Origin: CAWGLW01 sp963823525
GTDB taxonomy: Bacteria; Pseudomonadota; Gammaproteobacteria; Steroidobacterales; Steroidobacteraceae
Assembly (NCBI GenBank): GCA_963823525.1
Contig: CAWGLW010000006.1
Location: 1,364,001 to 1,428,000, forward strand
Reading direction: 5' to 3'
Length of the DNA: 64,000 nucleotides
How positions within the stretch are numbered: position 1 is the first letter of the stretch; each line of letters opens with the position of its first letter. Positions 34,653 through 43,948 of the stretch are shown piece by piece. The translations under genes and the position numbers were made by a program. The notes beneath the pieces were generated by a model. It made no database searches and was not told the DNA's origin. It worked only from the letters and a program-made list of their open reading frames with translations.

Positions 34653-37580
34653 TCAGCCCCCGCCCTTCTTTGGCCTCGGCTTCGACTTATGCGCCTTCTT
34701 CGCCGGCTTAAAGGAGAGCCGGCTGTCCAGGTTCTGCATTACGTCGCCGCGACGGTTGCGCAGTGGGTAGGCGTCGTTGGTAAGCCACGGGCCGAGCAGA
34801 TTCGCATAAAATTTATTGCCAAGTACTCCGCTCATACCGCCGGGAAGAGCCGTCTCCGCATCAATCCAGCCAGGCGCTGTGCCCATCACGGCCACCATGC
34901 GCCGATTGGGCCCGCTGCCAAAACGGAATCCGTTCGAACCGTAAGCGCGCGAGCTGTGTGATGACGCGTCAACGACACCAAATCCGCCGTCCGTGGCCAG
35001 CCCGTCGAGGTCGTCGAAGGACGGCGGGAACTCCGGTGTGAGCCCGGGAATACTCCACGGTCCACCGGTTACCACACCGTCAAACGTAATCCGGTGCAAG
35101 CGACCCCATCGATAATCGTCCTGGTTTACGGAACCGCCAAATGCCGCGGCGAAGTCAGGCCCGGCCAGGCCGTCCAGGGCATCCGCCAGGCTCTTCAGTG
35201 CCACGTAGTCGCGTTGCTGGGCGGCAGTGAGGCCGGCGGGCGCCGCGCAGGCGAAAAAATCGATGCCGGACAGACCGAGTCCGTCGCGCTCCATCAGATG
35301 GCGCAGGGCCGCAATCGACTGACCCGACCCCGGTCGCGGCAGATTGCGACTGTACAGTTCGCAGTCCAGGCCGTTGCCAATCGCCCTGCCACGCCAGGTC
35401 GAGTAGATCGTTGCGGCAATACTGTGCGCTATTTCCTCGGCGCCGGGTGGCAGCAACAGGCCGTCCACGTCGCTCGCGTCATAGCCTGTGGCGACTCCCG
35501 TGGGGGTAGTGAAGTCCCAGTTCTGCAAGCGTTCAGTGGCTTCGGCAATACGCGGGTCTTCTGCAAAAGCCGCAAGCGCGGCCGGCGCGCCGGGCTGCGA
35601 AGCATTGGCGAACGCTTCGAGAATGTACGGCGCGAAGAATTGCGCGTCCCGCAGTTGGACATCCGCCTGGACCTCCTGCATGTCGGTCCTGTCGACTCGT
35701 CCACGCGCCAGCTTGTCGTCCAGCGCCTGGGTAATTCGTCCCGCGCGCATGCCCGGCGCAAAAGTGTAGCCGATGAAATAGATACCCTCGCCATCCTCGC
35801 GAAGCTGGTTGATGGGGTTGTTGTCCAATGTGACGCCGGCCGGGTCATTGTTGGCATTGACCACCCGGCCGCTGGCCGGATTTACCGTTTGCGGCAACTC
35901 ATCGAACGGCAGCGAAAGGTAGCCGGTTCCATTGAACTGGTCCGGCTCGGGATCGATCAGCCATTCATTGCCGCCCTGGCCATCGCGAATAAACCACGGT
36001 GGCGCACCGTTCAGCGTGTTTGCCTGAAGGTCCTCGCGAAGAGGGATCTCGCCAGTCGAGAAATAACCGATATTCCCATGAATATCGCCATAAATGAAAT
36101 TCTGGGAACCCGCGTCGAAGAATTGCAGGGCGTGCTTGAAGTCTGCGAGGTTTCGGGCGTAGTTAAGCAGCCGGAAAGTCTCGAGTTCGCGCGTGCCGCT
36201 GAACCCGGTGTACTGGACGCTGATCGCCGTGCCTGCGCCGGTCGATCCGTCGATGTCGAGATCGATGATGGGACCGTTGTTTCTTCTTGGAACCGTCAGA
36301 ATCACCGTTTCGTAAGCCGTCACCAGATTGTCTGCCTCATTGTCACCGATGACGTTGACCTTGAAGCTGGCAGGGATCACCGTGACGGGCTCTGGCTGCC
36401 CCATGTAAAAAGTCACGAAACCCGGAAGGCCGGTTGCCGGGTCGGGGCCGAGCGCCTGAATCTGTTCCTGGTAGGTGTCGGTGACATCGAAGCCGGTAGT
36501 GGTTTCGCCCCAGCTGACAAATCTGTTCTGTCCCAGCACGATAAATGGAGTGCCGGCAACGCTGCTACCGATCGAATCGAGTCGGTCCTTACTCGCGCTG
36601 AGGTGTATCTGGTAGAAGGTGGCCGGCAGGTCCAGGCCCAGGTGAGGGTCGTTGGCGACCAGTGGCCGCCCGTTTTTCGTCAATGAGCCGGCCACGGCCC
36701 ATTCATTGCTGCCGATCTGTTCGTCCTTGCGATTCATCGTGCGCCGCAGGAACGGCACGGCTTCATAACGTCGCTTAATGTTCTCCAGTCGGGCCGGCAG
36801 GTTCCCCTCTGACGAGACGCTCAGTCCAGTGGGCGCGTCGTTTCTCTGGCCGCCCTGTCGTCCGTCGCGGCGTGGATTGCCGGGCGGAGCAATGTCTTCT
36901 GGAAAGAGCTTGTTTTCGGCATCCGGAACGCTGGCCGCCGGATCGAACGGCGCCGACCGGAATACATCACCAAAAAAGGCAGCGTCCCCGAGAGCCGACC
37001 CAAGACGACCCTGGAACTGCAAGTAATCGAGCGTGGCACTGACATCGATGTCGAATGACAACGAAAAGGCCAGCGCCTTGCCGATCAGCGCGCTGTCCAG
37101 CGGCGTCCACGGTTTGAACTCACTGATTTCGAGCGCAGCGTACTGCACTGGCAGATCATTCTGCGCAACCCAGGCGTTTACGCCGTCAGCATACGCCTGC
37201 AGACCGGCACGCATTGCCGGTGAGTAGGCATCCAGTGACCGTTGAGCGGCGCGGGCCAGACCGATGGTCCGTAATTCGATATCGCTTGCCAGCGCGCCCT
37301 GGCCTGCTATCTCAGCGAGGGTTCCGGCCGCCTGCCGGCGCAGGACATCAATCTGGAAAAGACGGTCCTGTGCCTGCAGCCATCCCTGCAGGAACACGGC
37401 GTCGTGTTCATCCTGGGCGTAGACATGCGGCACGCCGTCCACATCGCGAAGCACGGTGGCCGGGCCGTGCAAGCCCGCGAGTTCAATTTGTTCCGGACCA
37501 TGACCCGGCGCGCGGCCGGAAGCGAGTGCCAATGAAGAAAGCAGCAGTCCGCAAAGCGGCAGCAGTCGTGTGTAACGCAT
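34653..37580 (-). CDS. Secreted penicillin acylase family hydrolase
   Basis: Ntn-hydrolase of the penicillin/acyl-homoserine-lactone acylase family, which cleaves amide bonds; substrate not known. I chose the start at 37580 (AGGGGA about 9 bases upstream), giving a clean signal peptide (about 1-21). The precursor has an alpha region with DVDGVPHVYAQDEHDAVF (47-64), a spacer, and the autocatalytic Ser291 in IGSNEWAVAG that becomes the beta-chain N-terminus; DPHLGLDLP follows. 975 residues is longer than usual (about 750-850), partly through a Pro/Arg/Gly-rich spacer and a Lys-rich tail (KPAKKAHKSKPRPKKGGG). Periplasmic location inferred. In-frame starts 4 and 18 bases earlier are possible. Confidence 0.9.
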   Translation of the reverse strand: MRYTRLLPLCGLLLSSLALASGRAPGHGPEQIELAGLHGPATVLRDVDGVPHVYAQDEHDAVFLQGWLQAQDRLFQIDVLRRQAAGTLAEIAGQGALASDIELRTIGLARAAQRSLDAYSPAMRAGLQAYADGVNAWVAQNDLPVQYAALEISEFKPWTPLDSALIGKALAFSLSFDIDVSATLDYLQFQGRLGSALGDAAFFGDVFRSAPFDPAASVPDAENKLFPEDIAPPGNPRRDGRQGGQRNDAPTGLSVSSEGNLPARLENIKRRYEAVPFLRRTMNRKDEQIGSNEWAVAGSLTKNGRPLVANDPHLGLDLPATFYQIHLSASKDRLDSIGSSVAGTPFIVLGQNRFVSWGETTTGFDVTDTYQEQIQALGPDPATGLPGFVTFYMGQPEPVTVIPASFKVNVIGDNEADNLVTAYETVILTVPRRNNGPIIDLDIDGSTGAGTAISVQYTGFSGTRELETFRLLNYARNLADFKHALQFFDAGSQNFIYGDIHGNIGYFSTGEIPLREDLQANTLNGAPPWFIRDGQGGNEWLIDPEPDQFNGTGYLSLPFDELPQTVNPASGRVVNANNDPAGVTLDNNPINQLREDGEGIYFIGYTFAPGMRAGRITQALDDKLARGRVDRTDMQEVQADVQLRDAQFFAPYILEAFANASQPGAPAALAAFAEDPRIAEATERLQNWDFTTPTGVATGYDASDVDGLLLPPGAEEIAHSIAATIYSTWRGRAIGNGLDCELYSRNLPRPGSGQSIAALRHLMERDGLGLSGIDFFACAAPAGLTAAQQRDYVALKSLADALDGLAGPDFAAAFGGSVNQDDYRWGRLHRITFDGVVTGGPWSIPGLTPEFPPSFDDLDGLATDGGFGVVDASSHSSRAYGSNGFRFGSGPNRRMVAVMGTAPGWIDAETALPGGMSGVLGNKFYANLLGPWLTNDAYPLRNRRGDVMQNLDSRLSFKPAKKAHKSKPRPKKGGG

Positions 37581-37722
37581 GAGCATTCCCCTGATCATAT
37601 TCTTGTCGGTTCTCCCGCCGTGGCGAGACGGCAGAGAGGCTCTTTTATACGCCAGTAACGCCGACCAGACCACACCAGCGCCCCGGTCCGCCGTTGCCAG
37701 CGCAGCGAGATCACAATGCCGG

Positions 37723-38889
37723 CTATCTTCTCGAGCTGGATGACATCTGAGGCATCCAGCGCGCGACCAGCAGGCCACCGATCAGCGCGAGCAGCACGTC
37801 CGTCCAGCCGAACGCTGGTGCCGCGACGCCGGTCTGCATCAGGCAGAGCAAAGTCACAAAAAGGATCATCAATGCCGCCGCGACGTACGGAAACAGGCCG
37901 GCTCCTGCCAGCAACCAGGCAAAGGCCGTGTAGCTGAATGCCCGCGTCGCCAGTTGTGCGGGCAACGGCCGGTGAATCGTAAACTCCGAGAGTGCGACCC
38001 CGCCCGTTTCTGCGCCTGCTGAGCCCCCGGTTATCGGCACCATCGCGACCCATGCCAGCCAGGTGCCCAGCGCGGCGGCGATCAGGGTCGAGCGCACTCC
38101 GTGCTCGAGTCGAGTCAGCAGTACAAGGGCGGGCAGCAGCAGGGCCAGTGCCGCAAGTTCCGGCAGCACCAGGGTGTTACCGGCAGTCAATATGCGCCCG
38201 ATCAGCACGGCCGCGATCACGAGCAGAAAAGTGTCGACCGCGCGCTGCGGGCGGCTCAGGTGAAAAACAGCCTGGGCGACAACGAGCCAGCCGATAAAGA
38301 AGGCCGCGAGATCCATCAGTTCGATGCGAGGATGAAACAGCGGCTGGACCGAGGCTTTGAGCTGGCGAATCGACAGAATCGGAACCAGCGGCCACAGCCG
38401 CGCAAGCGCCCACAGTACGAGGATGACCCAGGCAACGCCGCTGCTGCGCTGCCGGGCGGAAATGCGCGGTGTGATACGCGTGCCCATTGCATTCCAGAGC
38501 GATCCGGCGATTCCACCGATCAGGGCACCGACTGTGTTCAGGGACAGGTCGGTAAGGCTTGGTACCCGCAGGACGATTGAGGCCTGGGTGAGTTCAACGG
38601 CAAGAGACAACAGGCCACCGGCGACGGTGGCGATCGCCAGGGTGCCGATCCGGGTGAGGCGCGACTGTGCGAGCAGTGCCACGCAAAAGCCCAGCGGCAT
38701 GTAAAGCAAAACATTATTGAACATGTCCAGCCGTGAAGCGCGCGCCCAGCTCAGCATTGCCATGGACTCGGCGGGAGTGTGCAGCGGCGAGACGAACTTG
38801 AATGGATAGATCGAGACGTAGGCAATCAATGCCAGTACGACAATCAGCAATGCCGCCGCAACGACGGGTATCCGATCACGTCCGAGCAT
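37723..38889 (-). CDS. VanZ-like multi-helix membrane protein
   Basis: A 388-residue protein with about 10-11 hydrophobic helices. The first 130 residues match VanZ-type proteins: YVSIYPFKF, FNNVLLYMPLGFCVALLAQ and VELTQASIVLRVPSLTDLSLNTVGALIGGIAGS. VanZ proteins are known for teicoplanin resistance, but most chromosomal copies have unknown roles. The remaining 250 residues are a further block of membrane helices not recognised. Start at 38889 (ATG) has no clear ribosome-binding site; an upstream TTG at 38958 is possible. Lies between the acylase and the envelope protein gene on the same strand. Confidence 0.8.
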   Translation of the reverse strand: MLGRDRIPVVAAALLIVVLALIAYVSIYPFKFVSPLHTPAESMAMLSWARASRLDMFNNVLLYMPLGFCVALLAQSRLTRIGTLAIATVAGGLLSLAVELTQASIVLRVPSLTDLSLNTVGALIGGIAGSLWNAMGTRITPRISARQRSSGVAWVILVLWALARLWPLVPILSIRQLKASVQPLFHPRIELMDLAAFFIGWLVVAQAVFHLSRPQRAVDTFLLVIAAVLIGRILTAGNTLVLPELAALALLLPALVLLTRLEHGVRSTLIAAALGTWLAWVAMVPITGGSAGAETGGVALSEFTIHRPLPAQLATRAFSYTAFAWLLAGAGLFPYVAAALMILFVTLLCLMQTGVAAPAFGWTDVLLALIGGLLVARWMPQMSSSSRR

Positions 38890-38976
38890 GGCCGGCTGCA
38901 GTTTCCGTCTGTGCCGGGGCGAACCCACCAAACTGCCCGCGCATGCATCCAATCTCAACGGCCTTGTACTTCTTCA

Positions 38977-40200
38977 TCATCGCGCGAGATTCGGGTGATC
39001 GCCAAATACAATCTCGAAAATGAGGCCGAACTCGGGGTAGAACTCTCGACTCGGGTCGGTATCTTTGCGAATCCAACCGCCGCCGCCGTGCAACTCAATG
39101 AACAGCCAGTCGTGTATGAAACGTTGTCGGTAAATCACCTCGAGCTGATACTTGGTGGGGCTGATCTCCCGGTCAGTCGCACCGCGTACCAGGGCACGAA
39201 AGGCAACGGCCTTCGCTTGCGCGAGCCGCTGGTACAGCGTGACGTTCGAATTCCAGGCCACGCCATCCGTAGTCTCGTCGATCTTCAGGTAGTTGCTCCA
39301 TCGCAGCAATTGCTTTTCGTTCAGCAACCACTCCGCATCCGCAAGTGTGCTGGTCCCGAAGCCGTCAACATTCTCCCAGAATGCAACCTGCTGGAAGCGC
39401 AGCATGACATCTTCCGCAACCAGGAACCGGTAACGGTAGGTTGCCTTGAGGTAAGGATTGAGTGGTGATTCAAGCTTCAGGCCCGCGCCGAAATCGAGCC
39501 GGCTGTTCCGTGAGCGGATTCGGTTGTAGCCGAGGCCGACCAACCAGTTGACGTCCTCTTCGTCGGAGAAAAGTCCGCCCGAATCGATTTCCCGCGGCGC
39601 GCCCTCGATCAACTCCTCGTCGGTACCGCGGCCAATGATGGCGCGCGCGCGTTGCTTCACGGACGGCAGTGGGTAGCTTGCACGCAGTCGCAGTTCCGGA
39701 TCGAAACCATCGTACCCGTCCCAGTACGTACCAAGCCGCAGGCGCCCATACACCGCCCGTGCTTCATCGAGCTCAGCTTCGTCGCGGTTGCCGAACAGGC
39801 TGTCCACACGGTAGGCGGCTATGCATACGCTGTATTCGAGTCCGGTGCGCACCTTACTCAGCCACTCGACCTGGTCGCGAAAGCTGCTCGGGCACGGCGA
39901 TGGTTCATCCTGCGACGCTGCTTCGTCGTCGGAAATTTCCTTCGCGCCGGATCCGGCCTCCGCCTCCACTTTGATCCCGGTATCTGAAAGACTCCGATCG
40001 ACGCCAGCACGCGGGCCTGCTGTCTCCGCGGCGCTTGTCGCCGTTGTGTGCACGGAGCTGATACTTTCAAAAGGCGGCGGCTCGGCCGCTGTGGCGGACA
40101 TCACGCCCAGGGACACGATTACCACTCGCACATACCAGTGCGCAGGCGCCGTCAAGTGCCTCGAATGCGACGGCTGTGACGGAAGTGGGTTCCTGGGCAT
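38977..40200 (-). CDS. Unrecognised exported protein, probable outer-membrane beta-barrel
   Basis: A 407-residue protein I cannot assign to a named family. A hydrophobic segment (about 22-36, YVRVVIVSLGVMSATAA) suggests export after an unusual 21-residue N-terminal tail. A disordered Ser/Thr/Glu-rich part (about 40-100) is followed by alternating polar-aromatic strands typical of beta-barrels, for example YGRLRLGTYWDGYDGFDPELRLRASYPLP, LVGLGYNRIRSRNSRLDFGAGLKLES and LEVIYRQRFIHDWLFIELHGGGGWIRKD near the end. There is no obvious C-terminal Phe (it ends DHPNLAR). It lies upstream of the VanZ-like gene and converges on none; ctaB lies beyond. Confidence 0.65.
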   Translation of the reverse strand: MPRNPLPSQPSHSRHLTAPAHWYVRVVIVSLGVMSATAAEPPPFESISSVHTTATSAAETAGPRAGVDRSLSDTGIKVEAEAGSGAKEISDDEAASQDEPSPCPSSFRDQVEWLSKVRTGLEYSVCIAAYRVDSLFGNRDEAELDEARAVYGRLRLGTYWDGYDGFDPELRLRASYPLPSVKQRARAIIGRGTDEELIEGAPREIDSGGLFSDEEDVNWLVGLGYNRIRSRNSRLDFGAGLKLESPLNPYLKATYRYRFLVAEDVMLRFQQVAFWENVDGFGTSTLADAEWLLNEKQLLRWSNYLKIDETTDGVAWNSNVTLYQRLAQAKAVAFRALVRGATDREISPTKYQLEVIYRQRFIHDWLFIELHGGGGWIRKDTDPSREFYPEFGLIFEIVFGDHPNLAR

Positions 40201-40285
40201 CAGTACAGGTTACTTGCACTACGATTAGTCGTGAACCGGCGAATTCGCGCCCCTGCTCACGTTTTGCGCTGCCCAACCTGCGAAT

Positions 40286-41227
40286 TCACGGCCGAATTAA
40301 AAGGTAGTGGTCGACCAGCAACGCGGCAAACAACAACATCAGGTAATTGATCGAATACCTGAAAACCTTCATCGGCAGATGCAGGGAGCCGCTGCTGCGC
40401 TTGAGCGCGACTGCGTAACGCGCAAACTGTATCCCGAGAATTACCGCGGCCGCCAGGTAGATCAGCCCGCTCATCCCGGTCAGGTAGGGCAGCAGCGTGA
40501 CGATGAACAAAAGGATCGTGTACAGCAGGATGTGCAGCTTGGTGAGATCTACGCCATAGGCGACCGGGAACATCGGAATGCCGGCGTTCGCATAGTCCTG
40601 GCGCCGGGCGATTGCCAGTGCCCAGAAGTGCGGCGGCGTCCAGACGAATATGATCAAAAAAAGCAGCAGCGAATAGGGGTCGACGCTGCCGGTCATGGCC
40701 GTCCAGCCGAGTACGGGTGGCGCGGCTCCGGCCGCGCCACCGATGACAATGTTCTGAGGCGTCACGTGTTTCAGCCAGACCGTGTAGAGCACGGCGTAGC
40801 CGATCAGCGAGCCGACTGTCAGGACGGCTGTCAATGGATTGACCCATAGCCAGAGGATCAGGATCGAGGCGACGCCAAGAACGGCCGCGTACGCCAGGGC
40901 CTGCCGGGTCGTGACACTGCCCGTCGGGATCGGCCGCTTGCGCGTACGGGCCATCTTTTCGTCAAAACCCTGGTCGAGCACGTGATTGATCGCCGCTGCG
41001 CTCGAGGCCGCGAGACCGATCCCGAGCATGCCGAGCAGCAGCGTATCGAGCGCCGGCAGGCCGGGGACGGAAAGCAGCGCACCAACCAGGGCTGTGAAAA
41101 CGATCAGGGCGACGACCCGCGGCTTACCCAGTTCGAGGTAGTCGCGCCAGTGCGGTGTCCGCGGCTCGGCGGCTTCGACTTTGGAGTACTGCGACAAGCG
41201 GGCTATCCTGGGCGGCGGGTTCCACAT
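40286..41227 (-). CDS. ctaB: Protoheme IX farnesyltransferase (heme O synthase)
   Basis: UbiA-superfamily membrane enzyme that adds farnesyl to protoheme to make heme O for oxidases. 313 residues, about nine helices. The two Asp-rich motifs are NHVLDQGFDEKMARTRKRP and FWALAIARRQDYANAGIPM; RTRKRPIPTGSV and VWTPPHFWALA are family signatures. Starts at 41227. The last gene of the oxidase assembly group; the heme A synthase gene expected beside it is missing. Confidence 0.95.
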   Translation of the reverse strand: MWNPPPRIARLSQYSKVEAAEPRTPHWRDYLELGKPRVVALIVFTALVGALLSVPGLPALDTLLLGMLGIGLAASSAAAINHVLDQGFDEKMARTRKRPIPTGSVTTRQALAYAAVLGVASILILWLWVNPLTAVLTVGSLIGYAVLYTVWLKHVTPQNIVIGGAAGAAPPVLGWTAMTGSVDPYSLLLFLIIFVWTPPHFWALAIARRQDYANAGIPMFPVAYGVDLTKLHILLYTILLFIVTLLPYLTGMSGLIYLAAAVILGIQFARYAVALKRSSGSLHLPMKVFRYSINYLMLLFAALLVDHYLLIRP

Positions 41228-41290
41228 TCTACAACTGCGTCCGGCAGAACCCACAGCCCGCCCGAGGCCGCGGCATCGGCGGGATCCGGC

Positions 41291-41917
41291 TCAGCCGATA
41301 TGGGACAGACGCAGCAGTTTCTTGAGGTCCTTGAGCAAGGCCTTGTCCGGGGCCTGCTCGGAATAGCTCATCATCAGGTTTCCGAGTGGGTCGACAAGGT
41401 AAATACGCCCTGCATCGGCAACATCGACACCATCGTAGCTGGGAAACGTTGCCAACAGACGCTCAGCGTCAGGGCCCGTGAGTCCCGCGATCAGCAGGTC
41501 CGGGTGTTCATCCGAAAGGTACCGGAGATCGCAGCACGGGCCGGTGGCAAGGAAAACGCGCTGTATGCGATCAAAGTCCTTGTTCAGCGCAATTCGCGAC
41601 TGGCGCATCAGGTAGAGCGCCTTCTGACAGCGCCCGTCGCAGTTGCCGTCGCCTATGTAAAGCATGGTCCACTTACCGCGCAGCTGCACATCGGTGCCGA
41701 CTGGCGCGCCATCGGGCGCCGGCAGCGAGACATCCGGCAGCGGTCGCGCCGGCTCAATCAGATCCCCGTTATTGGTGCCACCCTCGGGTTGCCAGCCAGC
41801 CGTTCCGTAGTACAGCCAGAACGCGACCGCCAGAGGGACAAAAAACAGCGCAGCGAGGCCGACCAGTTGCCGTTGGCCGCGACGCACCGGTTCCGGCGAG
41901 TTGGTGGTTGAATTCAT
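41291..41917 (-). CDS. SCO-like cytochrome oxidase assembly protein
   Basis: A 208-residue protein with an N-terminal membrane helix (about 17-40) and a periplasmic thioredoxin-like domain of SCO1/SenC type. A CxxxC-type motif is in GDGNCDGRCQKALYLM, and DAGRIYLVDPLGNLMM resembles the ending of SCO copper chaperones. Related proteins of unknown function sit between SURF1 and ctaA in Pseudomonas clusters, so it may be a distinct relative of SCO1. Starts inside the surf1 stop codon (ATGA overlap), implying coupling. Confidence 0.8.
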   Translation of the reverse strand: MNSTTNSPEPVRRGQRQLVGLAALFFVPLAVAFWLYYGTAGWQPEGGTNNGDLIEPARPLPDVSLPAPDGAPVGTDVQLRGKWTMLYIGDGNCDGRCQKALYLMRQSRIALNKDFDRIQRVFLATGPCCDLRYLSDEHPDLLIAGLTGPDAERLLATFPSYDGVDVADAGRIYLVDPLGNLMMSYSEQAPDKALLKDLKKLLRLSHIG

Positions 41918-42675
41918 GCGTCATGAACCTCGTCGGTCATATCGGTTACGCGCCGCAGATTCAGTGCGACGAAGATTACGATCAAAGTCAGCGCCAGCGC
42001 GAACCACTGGATCGCATACCCCAGGTGCCGGGTCGGTCCGAACCCGCCGGCCGGGCGCCACGCTCGCTCATAACCATCAGGGCGGTCATCGTCGAGCAGG
42101 ACAATCCGCTCTGCAACCGGCTCGCCCAGTTCGGTCTCGAGGTCGGCGGACACTGGAAAGTTCAGGACCCTTGGCCAGCGGCCACTGCCCGGTGAGGCCG
42201 ACGCGGCCCCTACCCGAAGACCCGGGACGGGCAGCCCGTCCAGGCGGCCACTGACTACGCGTTCGCCGCCGCTCACGTCGACCGCCGGCAGGTCGGCCCG
42301 GCTCTGCCCCAGTGGCACCCAGCCACGATCGACCAGCACGATACCGCCGCCGTCGGCCCGCCGCAGCGGCGTGAGTACACGGTAACCAGGGGAACCGGCC
42401 GCCGAGGGCATGTTGTCCAGCAAAATCTGCCGCGAGCCGTCGTAGCGGCCACGGATGCTGAGGCGCTGGTAACGCGGCAATTCCTCGATGCGCTGCCCGT
42501 CCGCCAGCGGCACGGTCTCAGTGCCCGCCGCGAATTCGTTCAGTAGTGCCTGCTTCTCCCGCGCCCGGTCGATCTGCCAGAAGCCGAGTGCAACCAGTGC
42601 GGCCAGCAGCGGTATCGTCACCAGCAACGCCCAGCCGCGGGGCTCAAACACTCGCTGTCCGAACGACACTCTCAT
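41914..42675 (-). CDS. SURF1 family oxidase assembly protein
   Basis: Two-helix inner-membrane protein involved in heme a insertion into subunit I. N-terminal helix at about 15-33 with ALGFWQIDRAREKQ; the conserved GYRVLTPLRRADGGGIVLVDRGWVPLG lies mid-protein, and HLGYAIQWFALALTLIVIF forms the C-terminal helix. 253 residues. Divergent from the DUF2909 gene and upstream of the SCO-like gene. Confidence 0.95.
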   Translation of the reverse strand: MRVSFGQRVFEPRGWALLVTIPLLAALVALGFWQIDRAREKQALLNEFAAGTETVPLADGQRIEELPRYQRLSIRGRYDGSRQILLDNMPSAAGSPGYRVLTPLRRADGGGIVLVDRGWVPLGQSRADLPAVDVSGGERVVSGRLDGLPVPGLRVGAASASPGSGRWPRVLNFPVSADLETELGEPVAERIVLLDDDRPDGYERAWRPAGGFGPTRHLGYAIQWFALALTLIVIFVALNLRRVTDMTDEVHDA

Positions 42676-42712
42676 CTATAATCCCCGTTCCGGACACCGT
42701 GTTGGTCGAGGC

Positions 42713-42919
42713 ATGATCAAGCTGCTCATCATAATGACCCTCGCAGCCATCGTTGCGAGCCTGTGCACCGGGCTATTCCACCTGGTCAAGGATAGCGGGC
42801 AGTCCAAGCGAATGGTCAACGCGCTGACCGTGCGCATTGCCTTGTCGGTGCTGCTGTTCATCCTGCTTTTCGTCGCATGGAAAGGCGGGCTCATCGAGCC
42901 TCACGGCTTCCCGCGCTAG
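42713..42919 (+). CDS. Twin-transmembrane protein (DUF2909)
   Basis: A 68-residue protein with two helices (about 2-24 and 40-58): MIKLLIIMTLAAIVASL and VRIALSVLLFILLFVAWKG. DUF2909 proteins are commonly found between coxC and surf1 on the opposite strand in gammaproteobacterial oxidase clusters, as here. Function unknown; a role in oxidase assembly is only suggested by position. Start at 42713 follows GGTCGAG, but spacing is poor. Confidence 0.85.
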   Translation: MIKLLIIMTLAAIVASLCTGLFHLVKDSGQSKRMVNALTVRIALSVLLFILLFVAWKGGLIEPHGFPR

Positions 42920-42948
42920 GCGCCACCGGGGCTTCACTACCGGATATG

Positions 42949-42975
42949 CAACGGCCGCCTCCGGGGCGGCCGTTG
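42949..42975. terminator. Hairpin between convergent DUF2909 and coxC
   Basis: Perfect 11-bp stem (42949-42959 and 42965-42975) with a 5-base loop lies between the two 3' ends. No T-run follows on either strand, so it may work as a bidirectional terminator or RNA 3' end with help. Confidence 0.6.
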
Positions 42976-43000
42976 TGACCCTGTACGGGCGCTTCGGTAG

Positions 43001-43882
43001 TTACATCCAGTAGACGAAGATGAACAGGCCGAGCCAGACGACGTCGACAAAATGCCAGTACCAGGCCACGCCCTCAAAGGCGAAGTGATTCTCTGGTGTG
43101 AAATGGCCTTTCATCACTCGCAGCCAGATGACGAGCAGCATGATGGCGCCGATCGTCACGTGCAGGCCGTGGAACCCGGTCAGCATGAAAAACGTCGAGC
43201 CGTAAACGCCACTGCCCAGCGTGAGGTTCAGTTCCTTGTAGGCATGAATATATTCCTCGGCCTGCAGGCCGACGAACAGGAAGCCCAGCAGGAACGTCAG
43301 CGCAAGGAATACCTTGAGAATGCCCCGGTTCCCTGCCTTAAGCGCATGGTGTGCGATCGTGATCGTCACGCCAGAGGTGAGCAATATCGCAGTGTTCAGG
43401 GCGGGCAGGCCGAATGCCGGAATCGTCTCGAATTCGCCGCCGACGTCGGCCGGGCCGTTGGTCGGCCAGGACGCCTCGTAGCCATCCCAGAGGAATAACT
43501 GGGTCATGAACTTTGACCCTTCGCCGCCGAGCCACGGCACGGAAAGGTGCCGCGCGTAATACAGGGCGCCAAAAAAAGCGGCGAAGAACATCACTTCCGA
43601 GAAAATGAACCACAGCATTCCCATTCGGAATGAGCGGTCAACCCCGGCATTGTAGTATCCGTCCACGCTCTCGTTGATAACCGTCCCGAACCAGCCGAAG
43701 AACATGTAGGCGACGGCCAGCAGGCCGGCCAGCAGGATCCACTGCGCGAAGCCAGCACCATTCAGCAGCATCGCGACGCCAAACATGGTGATAAACAACG
43801 AGACGGAGCCAACGATCGGCCACTTGCTGCCGTGGGGAATGTAATACTTTCCCGGGTCGTGTGCGGTGGGTGCGTGAGCCAT
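43001..43882 (-). CDS. ctaE: Cytochrome c oxidase subunit III
   Basis: Seven-helix inner-membrane subunit that stabilises the proton-pumping core of aa3 oxidase. 293 residues, with KWPIVGSVSLFITMFGVAML at the N-terminus, LLTSGVTITIAHHALKAGNR in the middle and FEGVAWYWHFVDVVWLGLFIFVYWM at the C-terminus, the family ending. The third structural gene of the cluster, after ctaG. Confidence 0.96.
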   Translation of the reverse strand: MAHAPTAHDPGKYYIPHGSKWPIVGSVSLFITMFGVAMLLNGAGFAQWILLAGLLAVAYMFFGWFGTVINESVDGYYNAGVDRSFRMGMLWFIFSEVMFFAAFFGALYYARHLSVPWLGGEGSKFMTQLFLWDGYEASWPTNGPADVGGEFETIPAFGLPALNTAILLTSGVTITIAHHALKAGNRGILKVFLALTFLLGFLFVGLQAEEYIHAYKELNLTLGSGVYGSTFFMLTGFHGLHVTIGAIMLLVIWLRVMKGHFTPENHFAFEGVAWYWHFVDVVWLGLFIFVYWM

Positions 43883-43948
43883 GCGTGATAGCCTTTTGTT
43901 TATCTCTCGAGAACCGTCAACCGGCGAGCGGCTGACCCCCTATGCATC

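Noticed and set aside
35094..36686. 530-codon plus-strand frame inside the acylase gene
   Set aside because: Antisense to a gene with clear catalytic motifs and a downstream terminator; no recognisable domain.
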